This document shows positions 10,380 through 23,127 of a stretch of DNA of 64,000 bases, piece after piece. Source of the stretch: Prunus persica (lineage: Eukaryota; Streptophyta; Magnoliopsida; Rosales; Rosaceae); assembly GCF_000346465.2 (NCBI RefSeq), contig NC_034010.1, forward strand, positions 7,263,103 to 7,327,102. Reading direction: 5' to 3'. A program made the translations under genes and the position numbers. The notes under the pieces are model-generated. The model did no database searches, was not told the origin of the DNA, and saw only the letters and a list, made by a program, of their open reading frames with translations. Position 1 is the stretch's first letter. The number at the start of each line of letters is the position of its first letter.

Positions 10380-12660
10380 TTGGTGTTGTTACCTCTCTCC
10401 CTAAACACAAAACCCAATTCCACTGCCAATATGCCTACTCTTCCTAGTGAAACTAATCCTTTCGCGCCCTTACCAGGGACACCCAGTGTTACCATTCAAC
10501 AAGACGTTGCTTCCTCTCCCATCAACGTCAAACTAGATGGAACAATTATAGCCTCTAGTCCAAGGTTTTAGAGATGCATATCGCTGCCCATAACCATACT
10601 GCACCCAACAGTTCTGATTAGAAGTATGAAGAATGGGTGGCCGAGGATGCCTTACTGAAGTTATGGCTCATCAACTCCATGCATACCAATCTCATGTTGA
10701 ACTTTATTCAATGTGAAACTGTGAAGGATGTGTGGGATACGGTGAAGAAGGCCTATCATGATGCTTTTGCCTGTTTTCAAGTCTATGAATTGATGAAAAA
10801 GTCCTTTTAACTTTGACAAAGTGGTCGGCCCTTATCCACTTATCTTATTGAGATGAATTGTCTCTTTATGGAATTGGACTATCGTCCTCTAACTGATCTT
10901 AAGAATCCATATGATATTGCTAAATTAAAGAAACGCACTTCTGAAGAACGTGTCTACATGTTTCTTGCTGGTCTGGATCACAATCTTGACCAAGTGTGTA
11001 GTTGTGTGTTGGCTATTATACCTCTTCCCGATCATACTGAGGATTAAGCCATGGTGTGTCGGAGGCCCAAAGACAAGTTACTATGACTGCTGAGGGTTTC
11101 ACTGAAGCATCATCTCTTGCAGCCAAGAAGGGCATATTGAGAATGGTTCAAACTGAAACAAGTTGCCCGCTAGGATAAACAGAAATCCCAACCACATTTA
11201 GTCTCATCGGACTCAACCCCAATAGCCACTACCTCTCAGGTTTATTATTCCTCAACAATTACATGTAATATCGGTTGTGCATTCTCTTTTACCTCTACAC
11301 GGCCTTGGATCATTGACATTGGAGCCTCGGATTACATAACCAGTGACTTTTCTTGGTTTGTCACTTTCACTGCACCTCATTGCAGCCCTGTTAAAGTTGC
11401 TAACGGTGCTCTAACTTCTGTTCAAGGAGCTGGTCCCTTAGTTTAACACCGCTCTGTCATTGTCCTCTATCCTATATGTCTTTTATTTATCCAACAATTT
11501 GCTCTCAATTCGTCAAATTACCAAATTTTTCTGTAACCATCTTTCCCACTTATTGTGTTTTTCAAGACCTTCCCACAATGATGCCGCTTGGAATTGGTAA
11601 GGGGAGGGTTGATCTCTATTATTTTGAAGAAACTTACTCTGCTAGCTTTGTGTTTCAAGTTGATGGGGATCATATACATTGAAACCAGAGAAGATTATAT
11701 TATGGCATCGCTGTTTAGGACACCCATCTTTCTTGTATTTGGAACGCTTATTTCCTAGTTTGTTTACTAAGGTTTTGAGTTCTAGTTTACGGTGTGAACA
11801 TTGCATGTTGGCTAAGAATCATCATGTTACTTTTCCATCTTCCTCCAATAAAAGTGAACAACCTTTTGATATTGTTAACACTGATGTTTGAGGTCTGTTT
11901 TCTTCTCCTACTTCTGCTAATGCCAAGTAGTTTGTGTCATTTATTGATAATTGCACTAAAGCTTGTTGGATTTATCTTATGATGCAGAAAAGTGATGTGA
12001 CTTGTATACTTCTTAGATTTTATCAAATGATTTGTACCCATTTTCGGGCTCAAGCTCAGGTGTTTTGATATGATAATAGGAATGAGTACCTCAATCAGAC
12101 TCTTATTGATTTCTTCCATCAACATAGGATTCTCCACTAGACGACATGTGCCTCAACAAAAAGGGATTGTAGAACGTAAGAATCGTCATCCACTTAAGGT
12201 GGCACGATCCTTGTGTTGCACTATGCAAGTTCTGAAAAAGTATTGGGGTGATGCTTTCATGGCTGCTGCCTTTCTTATTAATCAGATGCCCTATCGTGTC
12301 TCTGATTATCACACTCCACTTCAGATGACGTCTACCTTTCATCTGATCCATGGTCTTATTTCCTTGGATCCTACGGTGTTTGTATATGTCTGTTATGTTC
12401 ATCTTCACTCGATCCACCGTGAAAAATTGGATCCAAGGGTTCTCAAGTGTGTTTTCTTGGGATACTCTTCTACACTAAGAGGTTACAAGTGTTTTCATCC
12501 ACCCATGAGCAAGTACTATGTCTCCATGGACATTGAGTTTCAAGAACATACTTCTTATTTTTCTCAAGATGTTCCCAATTCTCTCCTTCAAGGGGAGCAT
12601 CCAGCTTGTGAAGGTGTGAATTTGACGCACTTGGAGTTTAGTGATTATTTGAAAAAAGAT
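10380..12660 (+). pseudogene. Copia retrotransposon 1: gag, protease, integrase (broken)
   Basis: Pieces appear in copia order. The gag begins around 10380 with 'TLPSETNPFAPLPG' and continues with 'EEWVAEDALLKLWLINSM' (about 10630-10800). The protease motif 'WIIDIGASDYIT' lies near 11310. The pre-integrase domain is at 11690-11890 ('LWHRCLGHPS', 'CEHCMLAK'). The integrase core and its C-terminal part follow to about 12560 ('VLKCVFLGYS'). Stops and shifts break the frame near 10570, 10810, 11045, 11440, 11890 and 12066. Reverse transcriptase and RNase H are absent, because the sequence ends where the gypsy LTR begins near 12660. Confidence 0.85.
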
Positions 12661-12663
12661 ATA

Positions 12664-13660
12664 TGAAAAAAATAATTAAAGAAGGAAGAAAAGTCAACAA
12701 ACAAAACAAAAAAGGAAGAAGAAAGTGGTTGTGCTCCACTTTGCTTGAATGTGCATATAGATAAAATAAAGGGTGTAGGCCAACATGGAGGAAAGTAAAG
12801 ATGCTAACTAAAGGGGAAAATGAGTATAAAAAAAAAATACACAAAGAAACAAGACTCACTGTGGGTTTCTACAAGAGTTTCATAATTATCGGGTTGGCTT
12901 CAATTGGCTACTGGGTACCAAAGCTTTTCTGATATGCACTCCTTGATCATGGGCTAATTGATAACAAATATCAAAGGCCCGAAACAAATTAATGGGTTGT
13001 CAAAAATATTGGCCCATTAGTTCTCAAAAGCCCAAAATATTTAATCGGTGATCTAAATAATTACTCATTAAATTTACAGAGGCCCAAATTGCATATTATA
13101 TGGTTAATGGATTAATTTTAAAATCCTCATAGCAATATTTGGGTCCAAATGCAAATGTCAATTGTAGAAAATTAATGGGTTCATCAAAATTGCCCATTGT
13201 TTTTCTTGGACATTGACAATAAGAAAAATGGTACAAAACTATCCAATTTTTTCCCATGGGTCAATTTCAATGAGATTAAATTCAAATCTCTTAAACACAA
13301 ATTCTCAATTAGTGGGCCACACTTACCCATTCATTTCCAATTTTTCCCATAGGTCATCTACCTATGAAAATCTCCAAATTGTCTCAAAGACACAAATTCT
13401 AAATTATTGGGCCACACTTACCCATTAATTTTCAAATTTTGGAACTACGCCGGTTTGATCCCATAAATGGTACATAGGCAGTCCAACATCTCAATAGATG
13501 CAACCGCAACCAAATTTGAATCATTGGTTAGGTCAACCAAATTCCCACAAATCAAATATCCATCTTCACACAAATCAATTTGGAACTATGCCAGATTGAT
13601 CCCATCAAGGGTACTTAGGCAGTCTACCATATCAATAAATGCAACCGCAACCAAATGAGT
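12664..13660 (+). repeat. Gypsy 5' LTR, internally deleted and truncated
   Basis: It matches 23128-24280 over blocks such as 'aagtggttgt' (about 12723 vs 23190), 'atcgggttggcttcaattgg' (about 12888 vs 23498) and 'gaactacgc' motifs. Relative to the 3' copy it lacks about 140 bp near 12860. Its similarity stops at about 13655, while the 3' copy probably continues to about 24780. The primer-binding site is therefore lost. Confidence 0.75.
13441..13655 (+). repeat. Paired 'gaacta...tgatccc...taggcagtc' motif in LTR
   Basis: Two units of about 140 bp start 'gaactacgccggtttgatcc' and 'gaactatgccagattgatcc', each followed by 'acataggcagtc' or 'acttaggcagtc' and a 'gatgcaaccgcaaccaaat'-like tail. 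The 3' LTR has matching units at about 24065 and 24206. Confidence 0.75.
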
Positions 13661-14489
13661 AGGGTTCAGAAAAACTTTCGTCATTGATGAGAGCTTCATC
13701 AAGTGCGTTGTTCCAAAGCCGATTCAGAGGGCCAGGCCTCAGGTCACTCCTAAGGTCTTCAAGACCCAACTGAAGAAAACACCGTCCAAGAACGCTCTCC
13801 GAAATGCAAGAAAGAGGTCTACGCGTGCTCTGAGGAAGAAAGAAGCAAAGAGGTAGTCTATTGAGGCAATCTTATCCGAGCTTTCTAGGACAAGTTCAAT
13901 GGTGACCGTAAGCGAGAATATCTCAAACACCTTAATTGTGCCTACTCCAAAGAAGAGTCATACCACCTGATTTGTGCAAATCATGATTGGATCAATCCCG
14001 ATCAACTTGTATCCTACAGATTCAATCCTAATGACTTCCACCGACGAAACTAGTGAAGAAAGTCAAAAGGATGACTCTCATGAAAACACTAAGGTCCAAG
14101 GGGCCGAACCTCCATCAAGATCAAGAGCCCATGTTGTGGAATCCACATCATAAGAGGTTTACCCGTGCTCTTCTAAGGGTAAAAGCAAAGCCATCATCAT
14201 AAAAAGGAAGGTGGTGAACATACCTCATCTACAAAGGAAGCTCGTGCAAAAGGTAAAGGTAACTGATGCTTTAAGGGATCAAATTCCCATATCACAAGGG
14301 GTAGTCCCAAAACCTCAAGATCAGTCGAGGTCCTACATGTGACCATTAACTCGTTTGAAATCTCGAGACATGATGGGGATGATTATTCCCGAGTTATCAG
14401 CTCTAAACTCAATCCCGAGACATGATGGGGATGATTATTCCCGAGACACTAGCACCTCATGTTCTAGGGTATCGAAAGCCCTTCCCTTC

Positions 14490-15745
14490 TCACTATGACG
14501 TCATCCCATTCCTGAAGGGTTATTAAATGCCCATGTTTGATAAATTTGATGGCACAAATAGCTCACCCCATGAACATCTGGCACTTTTTTATTCAACATG
14601 TGGTGAGACATCCCAGTCAAACGCTCTCCTGATGCATCAATTTTCCCAATCCCTAAAAGGATAAGCTTTTACTTAGTATACACAACTACCACCAAACTCT
14701 ATCCTGACATGGGACAACATGCAAAAAGCATTATTGGCACAGTTTTTAGTTCTAAGAAGAAGTCTCGATCATGAACCTATCTCAAACTCCCCAAAAGCCA
14801 GGGGAAAGTGTCAATGACTTCATAATAAGAAGAAGTCTCTATCACGGACCTATCTCCAATGCCCGAAGAAAATTACTAAACAATTAGCAGTTCAAATGTG
14901 CTACAACAACCTCATGCCAAACATTGCAACTTTTGTTGCCATTGCTGAACCATAATCATTTGATGCTTTGGTGTCATAGGTGAGTAATGTTGAAAGACAA
15001 ATTGCTCGCCAAAAGTCTGTGACTCAAAAAATTCAATTTGGGGAAAAGACAAATGACAAGAAGTTGGCAAAGGGAGAGTCGTTGACCACTTTTGTCAAAA
15101 CATAAAAGAAAAATAACAAAAGTCAAAGCAAAGACCTACCCAAAAGGCTCACTCTTAAATGACGCAAAGAGGTCAAATATTCTTTTAATGATGATGATGT
15201 AGAAGAAATATTTGACCACCTTCTTGCCTCCAATACTATTACCCTGCCAGAATCAAAGCGTCTGGTTGAGGCCAATAAGACAAATAACCCTAGTTATTGT
15301 CGGTATCATCATCTCATCAATCATACACTCAAGGATTGTTATATCCTGAAGGACAAAATCCAAGAGCTCCTCAATAATGGTGGTTTGGAGATAGACTCTT
15401 CTTTCCGACATCAATTAGCTACAGCAAATATGATTGAGGAAAAGCTCACACCCACATTTGAATTACTAAAGGAAGTGAAATTTGCAGGTATTACTACTGA
15501 TAATGGGGGTACAATTGTATATGCCTATCCAAAGGCATCACGGTCTAGTGATCTTCAAATTCCCACCATTCATGTGCTCATAACTGCACCTAGTCTAGAG
15601 ATATGGGAAGATTCTTCCACCAACGAATCTGTTGAGAGGTGGAAGACATTGTTAAAAGAACCAAGCACATGGCCAAACATTTTCCACCCAATCACAAATC
15701 TATTACTCATCCTGGTGTCAAGATTCGAGGCATGCAGTCCTTGAA
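14490..15745 (+). pseudogene. Gypsy gag remnant
   Basis: The translation shows 'FDKFDGTNSSPHEHLALF' (about 14535-14590), the usual start of the retrotransposon gag domain. 'LTWDNMQKALLAQF' comes near 14700 and a zinc-knuckle-like part 'CRYHHLINHTLKDCYILKDK' near 15300-15360. A 119-codon open tail runs at 15385-15744. Many stops and a local duplication ('gaagtctc', about 14758 and 14828) break it. Sequence from 13660 to 14490 probably encoded an upstream gag part but is badly decayed. Confidence 0.75.
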
Positions 15746-16149
15746 AAATAAAAGGAAGAAGAAGAGGGTGCAAAAGAATCCCTCAAGAAGATGAATATGA
15801 GCAATCCTCATGGGTCCCTGTCACACTCACTGAGTTTTTGCAAGTTGAGTTCTTCTCCAATGACTCCAAAGTTGAGGAAAAAATTATTCAATGCAACATG
15901 TTTTCTATGGAGGAATATGTAGTTGACACAGAAGTTGATGAGATTAACCTCCGCTCTGGTCAAAGCATCCCATCTGTTGATAAAGCACAATAAAATAAGG
16001 AAGATGTTTCCTCTAAAATCAAGAAGAAAGAAGTCAACGGCGAAATAAATTAAGGTCTCCTCATCGAAAAAAATTGTTGCAGGGGAAGTTCCGCCGTCCT
16101 CCTTAAAAGCAAAGGATTTAAAGCTCGATACTGGTAAAACAAAGGAGTC

Positions 16150-16590
16150 GTCACAATCACATGCACTTAAGTATGATATTTTGGTTCATCTTAAGTGCAT
16201 CCCTGCTCCTTTATGTGTCTATGACGCTTTACAAATGTCGAGAAAGCTTAGGGAAGCACTTGTAATGGCTTTAATGAGCCCGGATTTGTACAAGTCATGT
16301 TTCAAATCAACAGATGTCCACACAACGATTACTTTTAGTGAAGATGACTTTTTACTTATGTTCAAATTCCATAACCGACCTCTTTATGTCGCTGGCGAAG
16401 TTAGAGGCATGACCATTAATTGAATCATGTTAGATTGTGGTTCGGCCGTGAATCTTATCCCATTAAAGACGCTCCACGCTATAGGGATGAGTGCCTGACA
16501 TTTGTCTCCCTCTATGCTGACTATTTAAGGGTTCAACCCATTCGGGCAAAGGGTCATGGGCTCTATTGCATATTCATTGTTTGCCAGCAT
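16150..16590 (+). pseudogene. Gypsy aspartic protease remnant
   Basis: 'HLKCIPAPLCVYDALQMSRK' leads into 'FKFHNRPLYVAGEVRGMTIN'. After a stop at 16422 comes 'IMLDCGSAVNLIPLKTLHAI', the protease active-site region in the form common to Tat-type elements (cysteine where many proteases have S or T). Frame shifts follow. The upstream reading frame continues into a coding-like but broken spacer from 15745. Confidence 0.7.
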
Positions 16591-16689
16591 AAGATGATTC
16601 ACAGTTAGTCGTCAGACAGTTGAATGGCCAATACGTAGTCAGAAATGCTACTCTCATCCGATACCATGAAATGGCAATATATCTCATGT

Positions 16690-18150
16690 CACAATTCAAG
16701 ACTTTCATGTCAGTCACATCCCGAGATCAGAAAATGATAAAGCTGATGCACTAGCTAATTTGGCTGCATCACTAATGCTACCTGACGAAAGTGATATCCA
16801 AATCACTATTAGGGAACATTATTTACTACCTCATAGCTATAAAGAGAATTGAAGAAGTTGTTGATTCAAACGTCATTACGGCTTCCGAATGTGAGGAAAA
16901 ACCAGATGATCTTGATTGGCACCATCCCATAATCGAGTATCTCCAACATGGTAAGTTGCCAAATGACTCAAGAAAAAAGGTTGAAGTCCGATGCAGGGCC
17001 ACTCGGTTTCTGTATTTAAATGACACCTTGTACAAACATTCATTTGATGGTATGTTGTTAAAGTATCTGTCGAAACAAGACGCAACTAAAGTCCTCTATA
17101 ATACTCATGCTGGCACTTGCGGTGCTCATTAAGCCAATCCAAAACTCTCAAATCAACTAAAGGGATAGGTTATTACTGGCCAACAATGGTCTAAGACTTG
17201 ATGGAATTTGCAACTGCATGTAAAGATTGCCAATTACATGGAGACTTACACCAACCACCCCAACAATTGAAACTGACAACTTTATCTTGGCTATTTGAAG
17301 CTTGGGGATTGGATGCTGTGGGTATCATAAAGCCTAAGTCATCATGTCAACATTAATACATCTTGGCCGCGACCGATTACTTCTCTAAATGGGCTGAAGA
17401 AATTCCTTTAAAGGAGGCACGAGCAGACGATGTTACAAACTTCATAAGGAACCACATCATCGACTATTATGGGGTTTCATCAAAGATAATATCCGACAAT
17501 GCATTGTATTTCAAGTGCAAGTCCATGACCAAGTTGTGCGAGAAGTATAGGTTTCAACACTCGTTTTCTGTGAGTTACAATTCGTATTCAAACAGTCAAG
17601 CTGAAGCTTTCAATAAGATATTGTACAATATCCTAAAGAAGATGGTCTCAAGGAATAAAAGAGACTGACATGAACGCCTTCCTAAAGCATTATGGACTTA
17701 TATGACAACCATACACAACTCAACAGGATGTACACCGTACAATTTGGTGTTTGGCTCCGAGGCTGTTTTGTTGTTAGAAGTCCAATTGCCATCGTTAAGG
17801 GTAGCCTTACAGCTGAAAAACCCCGACGAAAACGCAAATGTGAGACTGGCAAAACTGAAGCTCTCAATGAGAAAAGACTTGGCTCGAAATATATCAAGCT
17901 CAAGTTGCAGGGGCATTCAACAGAAAAGTTAAGTTCAGATCTCTCTCAACTGGAGATTTGATTTTAACTATCTGAAGACTCTTTGTCATTACCAGGAGAA
18001 TGCATGGTAAGTTTGAACCAAGTGGGAGGGGCCCTACGCCATTACTAAGGTTTTCTCCAAGGGTGCATACGAGTTGCCAAACTCCGAAGGCAAGTACATT
18101 TATCCTTGTGTGAATGGAAAATTCGTCAAGAAGTTTTATGCCTGATGATT
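16690..18150 (+). pseudogene. Gypsy RNase H end and integrase remnant
   Basis: RNase H survives only as its last part, 'HIPRSENDKADALANLAAS' (about 16711-16770). The integrase HHCC region follows: 'YNTHAGTCGAH' (about 17097) and 'CKDCQLHGDLHQ' (about 17221). The catalytic core has 'LDAVGIIKP' (first Asp, about 17310), 'IISDNALYF' (second Asp, about 17490) and 'SQAEAFNKILYN' (Glu, about 17595). 'GCTPYNLVFGSEAVL' (about 17729) marks the core's end. Stops at about 17130, 17355 and 17668 and shifts make it inactive. Confidence 0.8.
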
Positions 18151-18164
18151 AAAAAAAAATGCTC

Positions 18165-18460
18165 ATTGGGCTGAAAACCCGAAAGGGCAGTCCAAGCAAA
18201 AATTAGAGCTAACCCAAAAAAAAAAAAAAAAAAAACTTTGTGGGCTGAAAACCCAAAAGGGCAGCCCAAGCAAAGAACTACGGTTGACTTGATCCCTCAA
18301 AAGGGGTACATAGGCAGTCTAGTTCCCAAAAAAATAGATTAAGTCACAAGTCCCAAAATCTCCTTTCATCACCTCAATTCAAATAGGGTGAACTACGTTC
18401 TGCTTGATCCCTTCACAGGGTACGTAGGCAAGCTACCCCAAAAGCTAGGTGCAGTCGTAA
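18165..18460 (+). repeat. Duplicated spacer motifs after integrase
   Basis: 'gggctgaaaacccgaaaggg' recurs as 'gggctgaaaacccaaaaggg' about 75 bp later, around an A-run. Two units of the 'tgatccc...gtacataggcag' or 'gtacgtaggcaa' motif (about 18288 and 18393) are the same motif seen in the LTRs. This repeat-rich block separates integrase from the antisense ORF. Confidence 0.75.
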
Positions 18461-18654
18461 ATTATCACAAATTCATTCTTGTCCATTGATAGTGTTAGCA
18501 CGTGGTTAAACTGTTGTATACTATGCAAGAACTCTAACTTCACATAAGTATAAACTGGGAAATAGGAAAGCAAAATCCTACAAAATCTTTATTTTAAAAA
18601 TTGTTCTTGGTTGAAAAACCACATTACAAGAGCAAAGAATACTGAAACGAAGGC

Positions 18655-21560
18655 CTATCTATGAATTCTTGGTGGATGAACCATACTACAAGAACACTTA
18701 TTAAAGGGAAAAAGCATGCTAAACAAAAATAATAACAATAGGCTCATCTCATAGAGCTCGCTACAAGAAAAAAACAGGGCATTAATCAGACGGTGGATCT
18801 CTTGCTCTTGAGCCTTCATTGACCGTTGAGCGCTCCCAATTTGGGGAAGTAGATCTTCTTTAGCATCAATTCTTGATTGTGGAAGTTGTGTTGCTTGTTC
18901 ATTCTGATGCTCCAAAGAAATCTCCAAGATCATCTTTTGCATAATAAGGGAAGTTTTCTTAACTTCATGCTCTTCCCGCACCTGGTGAACTCTCTCTTCT
19001 ACTTCCCTGATGGTAGCTTCCTTGACATCCAAGTCTTCAATCTTTTTAGCAACCTCTGTAAGTTGTCTCAAGAGCCAGCTTGGTGTTTAAACATTCCTCA
19101 TGTTGACGGATCAAATCCTGAATCACATTAACATTCACATCTCCTAAGGCTTCAATATAGGCACTACTCTTGAAATGTCGCCTAGCAATCTCAAAAATCC
19201 AGTCCCACGAATGTCAACTATTGACCCCAAAAGTTGAAGGGCCTTGATGATCTCGGAATGGTACATATGAAGTTGAGCAGGTGTTTCTGAGGAGGAAAGT
19301 CGGCTAAAGATACCTTCAATTTCTCTGCTGATAAACTCCCGCCTACTCTAGTTCACTCAATTCCCAAGAATCTGACAAACAAAATTCTCGACTAATATGG
19401 GCCCTACACCTTCAGAAATTTGATCATTAGCTGGGCTATTCTGAACTTGTTGAAATTCAGATTCTTCAACTAGGGGGTCAGACCCACTATCACCCATGTT
19501 AGAGTTAGCACTCTCATGAAGAATGCTTTCCTCTTTATCTAAAGAAATGAACTCAAAAGCTGGGTTATCAGCATTAATAGGCTCCATTTTGAGAGGGAAA
19601 GAGACGTCATCAAATCTCATTTCCCCTTGCACCGGATTAGAACTCTCTTCATCGGGTACATGGCTAGAGCTTCCAACCTCAACCTTGTTGTGATCTTCAT
19701 GATGTGCTCGTTTAAGGTGTGAGTCTCGATTAACCCTTTAGGAGTGGTGCATCATGTGATTAACCTCTGAGAAAGGTTGCCCTCTAGCATTGCGAATTCT
19801 CTTCTTGTGTCTTCTGCTCGAAGAAGCACCATAAGGAGGTGAAAATGAATTGAAGCCTCTTTTGCCCATGCTTGTCAAGATACGTTTCAAATTATCAGTC
19901 ACAAAGACGTGGTCCCTCCTTTGGAAGTGCCTGTCTACAACTGAGAAATTTTTTGACAGAAAAACCCCATGTAAGGTGCACAGGCAGTCATCTACCATCT
20001 ACAATACCACCAAGAGTACTCCGCTATGCAGATAAAGTGTGGAATATAGAAACGCGTTGTTGGATCCTTGCGAAGGAGGACAGCTTGTGCTCTCGCCAAT
20101 TTTTCAATCCCACACCGCTATCTCTCACAGACGCTAAATAGAAATTTGTTTGCTGGAACTCCTTGGTCAAAACCAACTAGCGAGAAAATTTGTTTGGGTA
20201 ATAAGGTTCCAACCAAATGTGGCCACCCACCCTTGCAGGAAGTAATGCAGAGCACATGCAAATCAAGTACTCAAAAGTATCATCTGCTAGTGTCTCTGTT
20301 TCTAAAAGCATACAATCTTCATGTGCAACGAAGACACTAGGGGGATAAACCACAAAATCACTCCTGAAGATTATTCTAGCTCGAGTGGGGTCAACATATT
20401 TGGCCTCGATTTGGCTATACCTAGCAAGAAGAAGGTAATATTCTGGAAAGTCGTTATCACATCAACGTGTAGTCTAGTCAGGAAAATGCTAGTCTAACAG
20501 TCCAAGCACATAGTGAATGGGAAGACATGCGTTTGCTAAACCAGGACCTCTAGGGTGAGTAGCAACTGTACCAAGAGCATGGTAAATAACACCTAATACC
20601 ACTGGAGCAAGTGAAACTTTGAGCCCATAAGCCATCAAACTTTCCATATAGAAGCACTCGGCCTTATGGCCTTGCCAGTAGGCATGAAAAAATGGCTAAG
20701 CCAAAAAGCTAAGAAATCAGCCAACTGATTGTTTAGCAATTACGTTCTTGCCATTTCCAGTAGCACCATATACAGCTTCTCCTCGGAAAAAATGCTCAAC
20801 CCAATGATTGCAAAAGACTTGACCTTTCTTATGGAAAATGTATAACTATGCATGGATTCTCAAAAGTTCAACACTCAAAGGATACAAATCTTCACGACAT
20901 AATTCTTCGTTTAGAGGGATGAACTCTTCATACTAGAGACCCAAAATTGGTAACCCACCAATAACTTTCAAGTCGTACAAATAAATGCCCATTTTGCCAT
21001 TTCCTTGATGGAAAATGTCGGATAGAGGCCCCCATAACTCACAAAATGCTCTCCATACATTAAAGCAACAATCATAAGAGTAACGGGAAACGGCCACTGC
21101 ACCAAAAATACTAGCTTGGTGGAAAATATCTCCAAAATTGTGCAAGGTAGTTTCTGTCCATTCCATTACAAACTGTTGGAAGGTAGCTCAACCATGAAAC
21201 TTGAAATTGCTCTCCCATGCAATTTGCTCACGAAGCATCTTGTGCAAAGCCAGATAAAATTCATCTTTGGGTAAAAACTCTTTGTCCCCATCTAACGAGT
21301 TGTTTACTTTCGCCAAACGGTGAGCTTGAAAGTAAGCACATCTTGCTTGGGAAACCTGAATGACTCTATCCTCTTCATGAGGATTAAACTTGAAATGTCC
21401 ACTACTCACGTGATCAAATACTGCACCAAGTCACATGACTCTCAAGTGATAAGGAGAGGTTGATCGAGTTCATAGGAAAAGATCTCATATATTCCGAGCC
21501 AGCCATGTTTGCTTCTCCATGCGCATCGAGGGCATGTTCTTGGAGAAGGTTCCAGTGTGC
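18655..21560 (-). pseudogene. Antisense ORF of the gypsy element (plant mobile domain-like)
   Basis: The minus strand shows a consistent series of coding-like frames. At 21409-21188 is a charged segment 'FKFNPHEEDRVIQVSQARC'. At 21166-20933 a stretch includes 'AFCELWGPLSDIFHQGNG' and 'LYDLKVIGGLPILG', which resembles the plant mobile domain (PMD) family also found in antisense ORFs of Tat elements. Downstream lie a basic segment (about 19998-19740), an acidic segment (19632-19357) and a coiled-coil-like region (19071-18780, many E/Q/L). Stops and shifts split it, so it is not expressed as one protein. An intron-like acceptor 'tttcag' precedes 'gtgatgaatgc' near 21570. Function in these elements is unknown. 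Confidence 0.6.
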
Positions 21561-21599
21561 ATTCATCACCTGAAATTGAGAATGCAAAAGGGAATTAGT

Positions 21600-22036
21600 T
21601 CACAGTTTAAGACATTACACACATGAAGCTTGAGGGGGCAACTATTGAGATAAAAAAATCGGCAAAATAAATTGCATTATTGTTCAAATAAAAATAAAAT
21701 GATAAATGCAAGCCAACATAGGTTCCCAAAAATTTTGGGACATCTGTTATGTTTCAAATTGATGGATATAAAAGATAATAAGCCTAAAAGGGAGGCTGAA
21801 CCTGATCAGCACTTATTTGAAATTCAAAAGTATTGTTTGTTCAAGGGAGACATATCCATTTGGCCTATAAAAAAGGCTACAATAGAAAAAAGAAAGAAAA
21901 AAAGAAAGAGGAAGCTGGCGACAGATTAAAAAAGGATGCTGCAGAAATTAGAGCAGTGCAAAGAAGAGAAAAAAAAAATTTGCTATAGGTATACTGTCAT
22001 CCCTATTTTCTTTTCTATGTTAGGCATAGCATGCCA
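21600..22036. other. Gypsy 3' non-coding spacer
   Basis: Purine-rich, A-rich sequence between the antisense ORF and the tandem repeat. No coding motif is recognised. Confidence 0.5.
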
Positions 22037-22255
22037 CAAATCCATGGGTGAAAAACCCCGAAATTACTTGGATGCAAATCCATGGATGAGAAACCCTGAA
22101 ATTACTTGGATGCAAATCCATGGATGAGAAACCCTGAAATTATTTGATGCAAATCCATGGGTGAGTAACCCCAAAATTATTTGGATGCAAATCCATGGGT
22201 GAGTAAAATCCGAAATTAATTGGATGTAAAAATCCATGTGGGTGAGAAACCCAGA
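22037..22255 (+). repeat. Tandem repeat, about 37 bp unit, 5-6 copies
   Basis: Units start 'caaatccatggrtgagaaac' (r = a or g) and continue 'cctgaaattacttggatg'. Five good copies and one or two decayed ones follow each other, with the last drifting to 'aaaatccatgtgggtgag'. It lies in the untranslated region before the 3' LTR, where Ogre/Tat elements commonly hold minisatellites. It is not a CRISPR array. Confidence 0.9.
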
Positions 22256-23127
22256 ACCTCTGCAGATGAAAGAAATCTGGAAAAAATGAGTTCAAAGATC
22301 CATGACAATTAGCAAATGAAATGGGTCTTTACTTTCATCCTGTTGTTTCTCCTTCTCTCTGCCTGAACCAGCTACAAATGAAAAATGAGAAGTTAATTCT
22401 CTACCACCAAGTGCAGCAAGGGAAAAAAATAGTTGAAGTAAAGTTATTGGGGGTTTATTCCCATAGCATATGCAAATAAAAAAGGGTTATACCTCTGCCT
22501 TTGGAGAATTTGATCAACTCTCTCCCTCTCTGTTAAAAAACTAATTTTCTCTGTGTCTGCACTGCTCTGAAACAAAAAAAAAATAGAAAGAAATTAGCAG
22601 TTTGCATATAGACAGAACCAAAAAAGAAGAAAGGTTTGAATGAGCAGGTCCTGTTGCACAACCTACTCTTGTATCAATTCCTAGTTTGGTGTTTGTGTAC
22701 AGACTGTCAAACAGACTGTCAAAACAAAAGGAGGACAGCCATGGAATCCCGAGTTAAACAAACCCATTTGAAAATGGAGAAGTGCAGCAAACAATATAAA
22801 AACAAAATGGAGAAATTGATGACTGAAGCATGAGCATAGGAGTTCAGTCTCACAACAGGTGCATAATAAAAATTGCAATTTTGCTCAACTGTCTCTTCTT
22901 CTCTGTCTAGCAAATCGCACAACCCTTTGGAATGTGTTCTAAATTTGTGTTAGTTCACATACAAACAGAACAAAGAAAGGCAAAGAAAAAAAGGGGTTCC
23001 ATAGAAAGAAAGAAAGAAGGCTTGAAGGGGGCGAGGCCACATTGCACAGACTTTGAAATTGTGTTTGCAAACAGGCAAAACAAAAGAATGGTTGTTGGTG
23101 TGTGAACCGGAAAGGAAAAAAAAAATA

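Noticed and set aside
22037..22255. A CRISPR-like array
   Set aside because: Units are contiguous without unique spacers, in a plant retroelement. It is a minisatellite.
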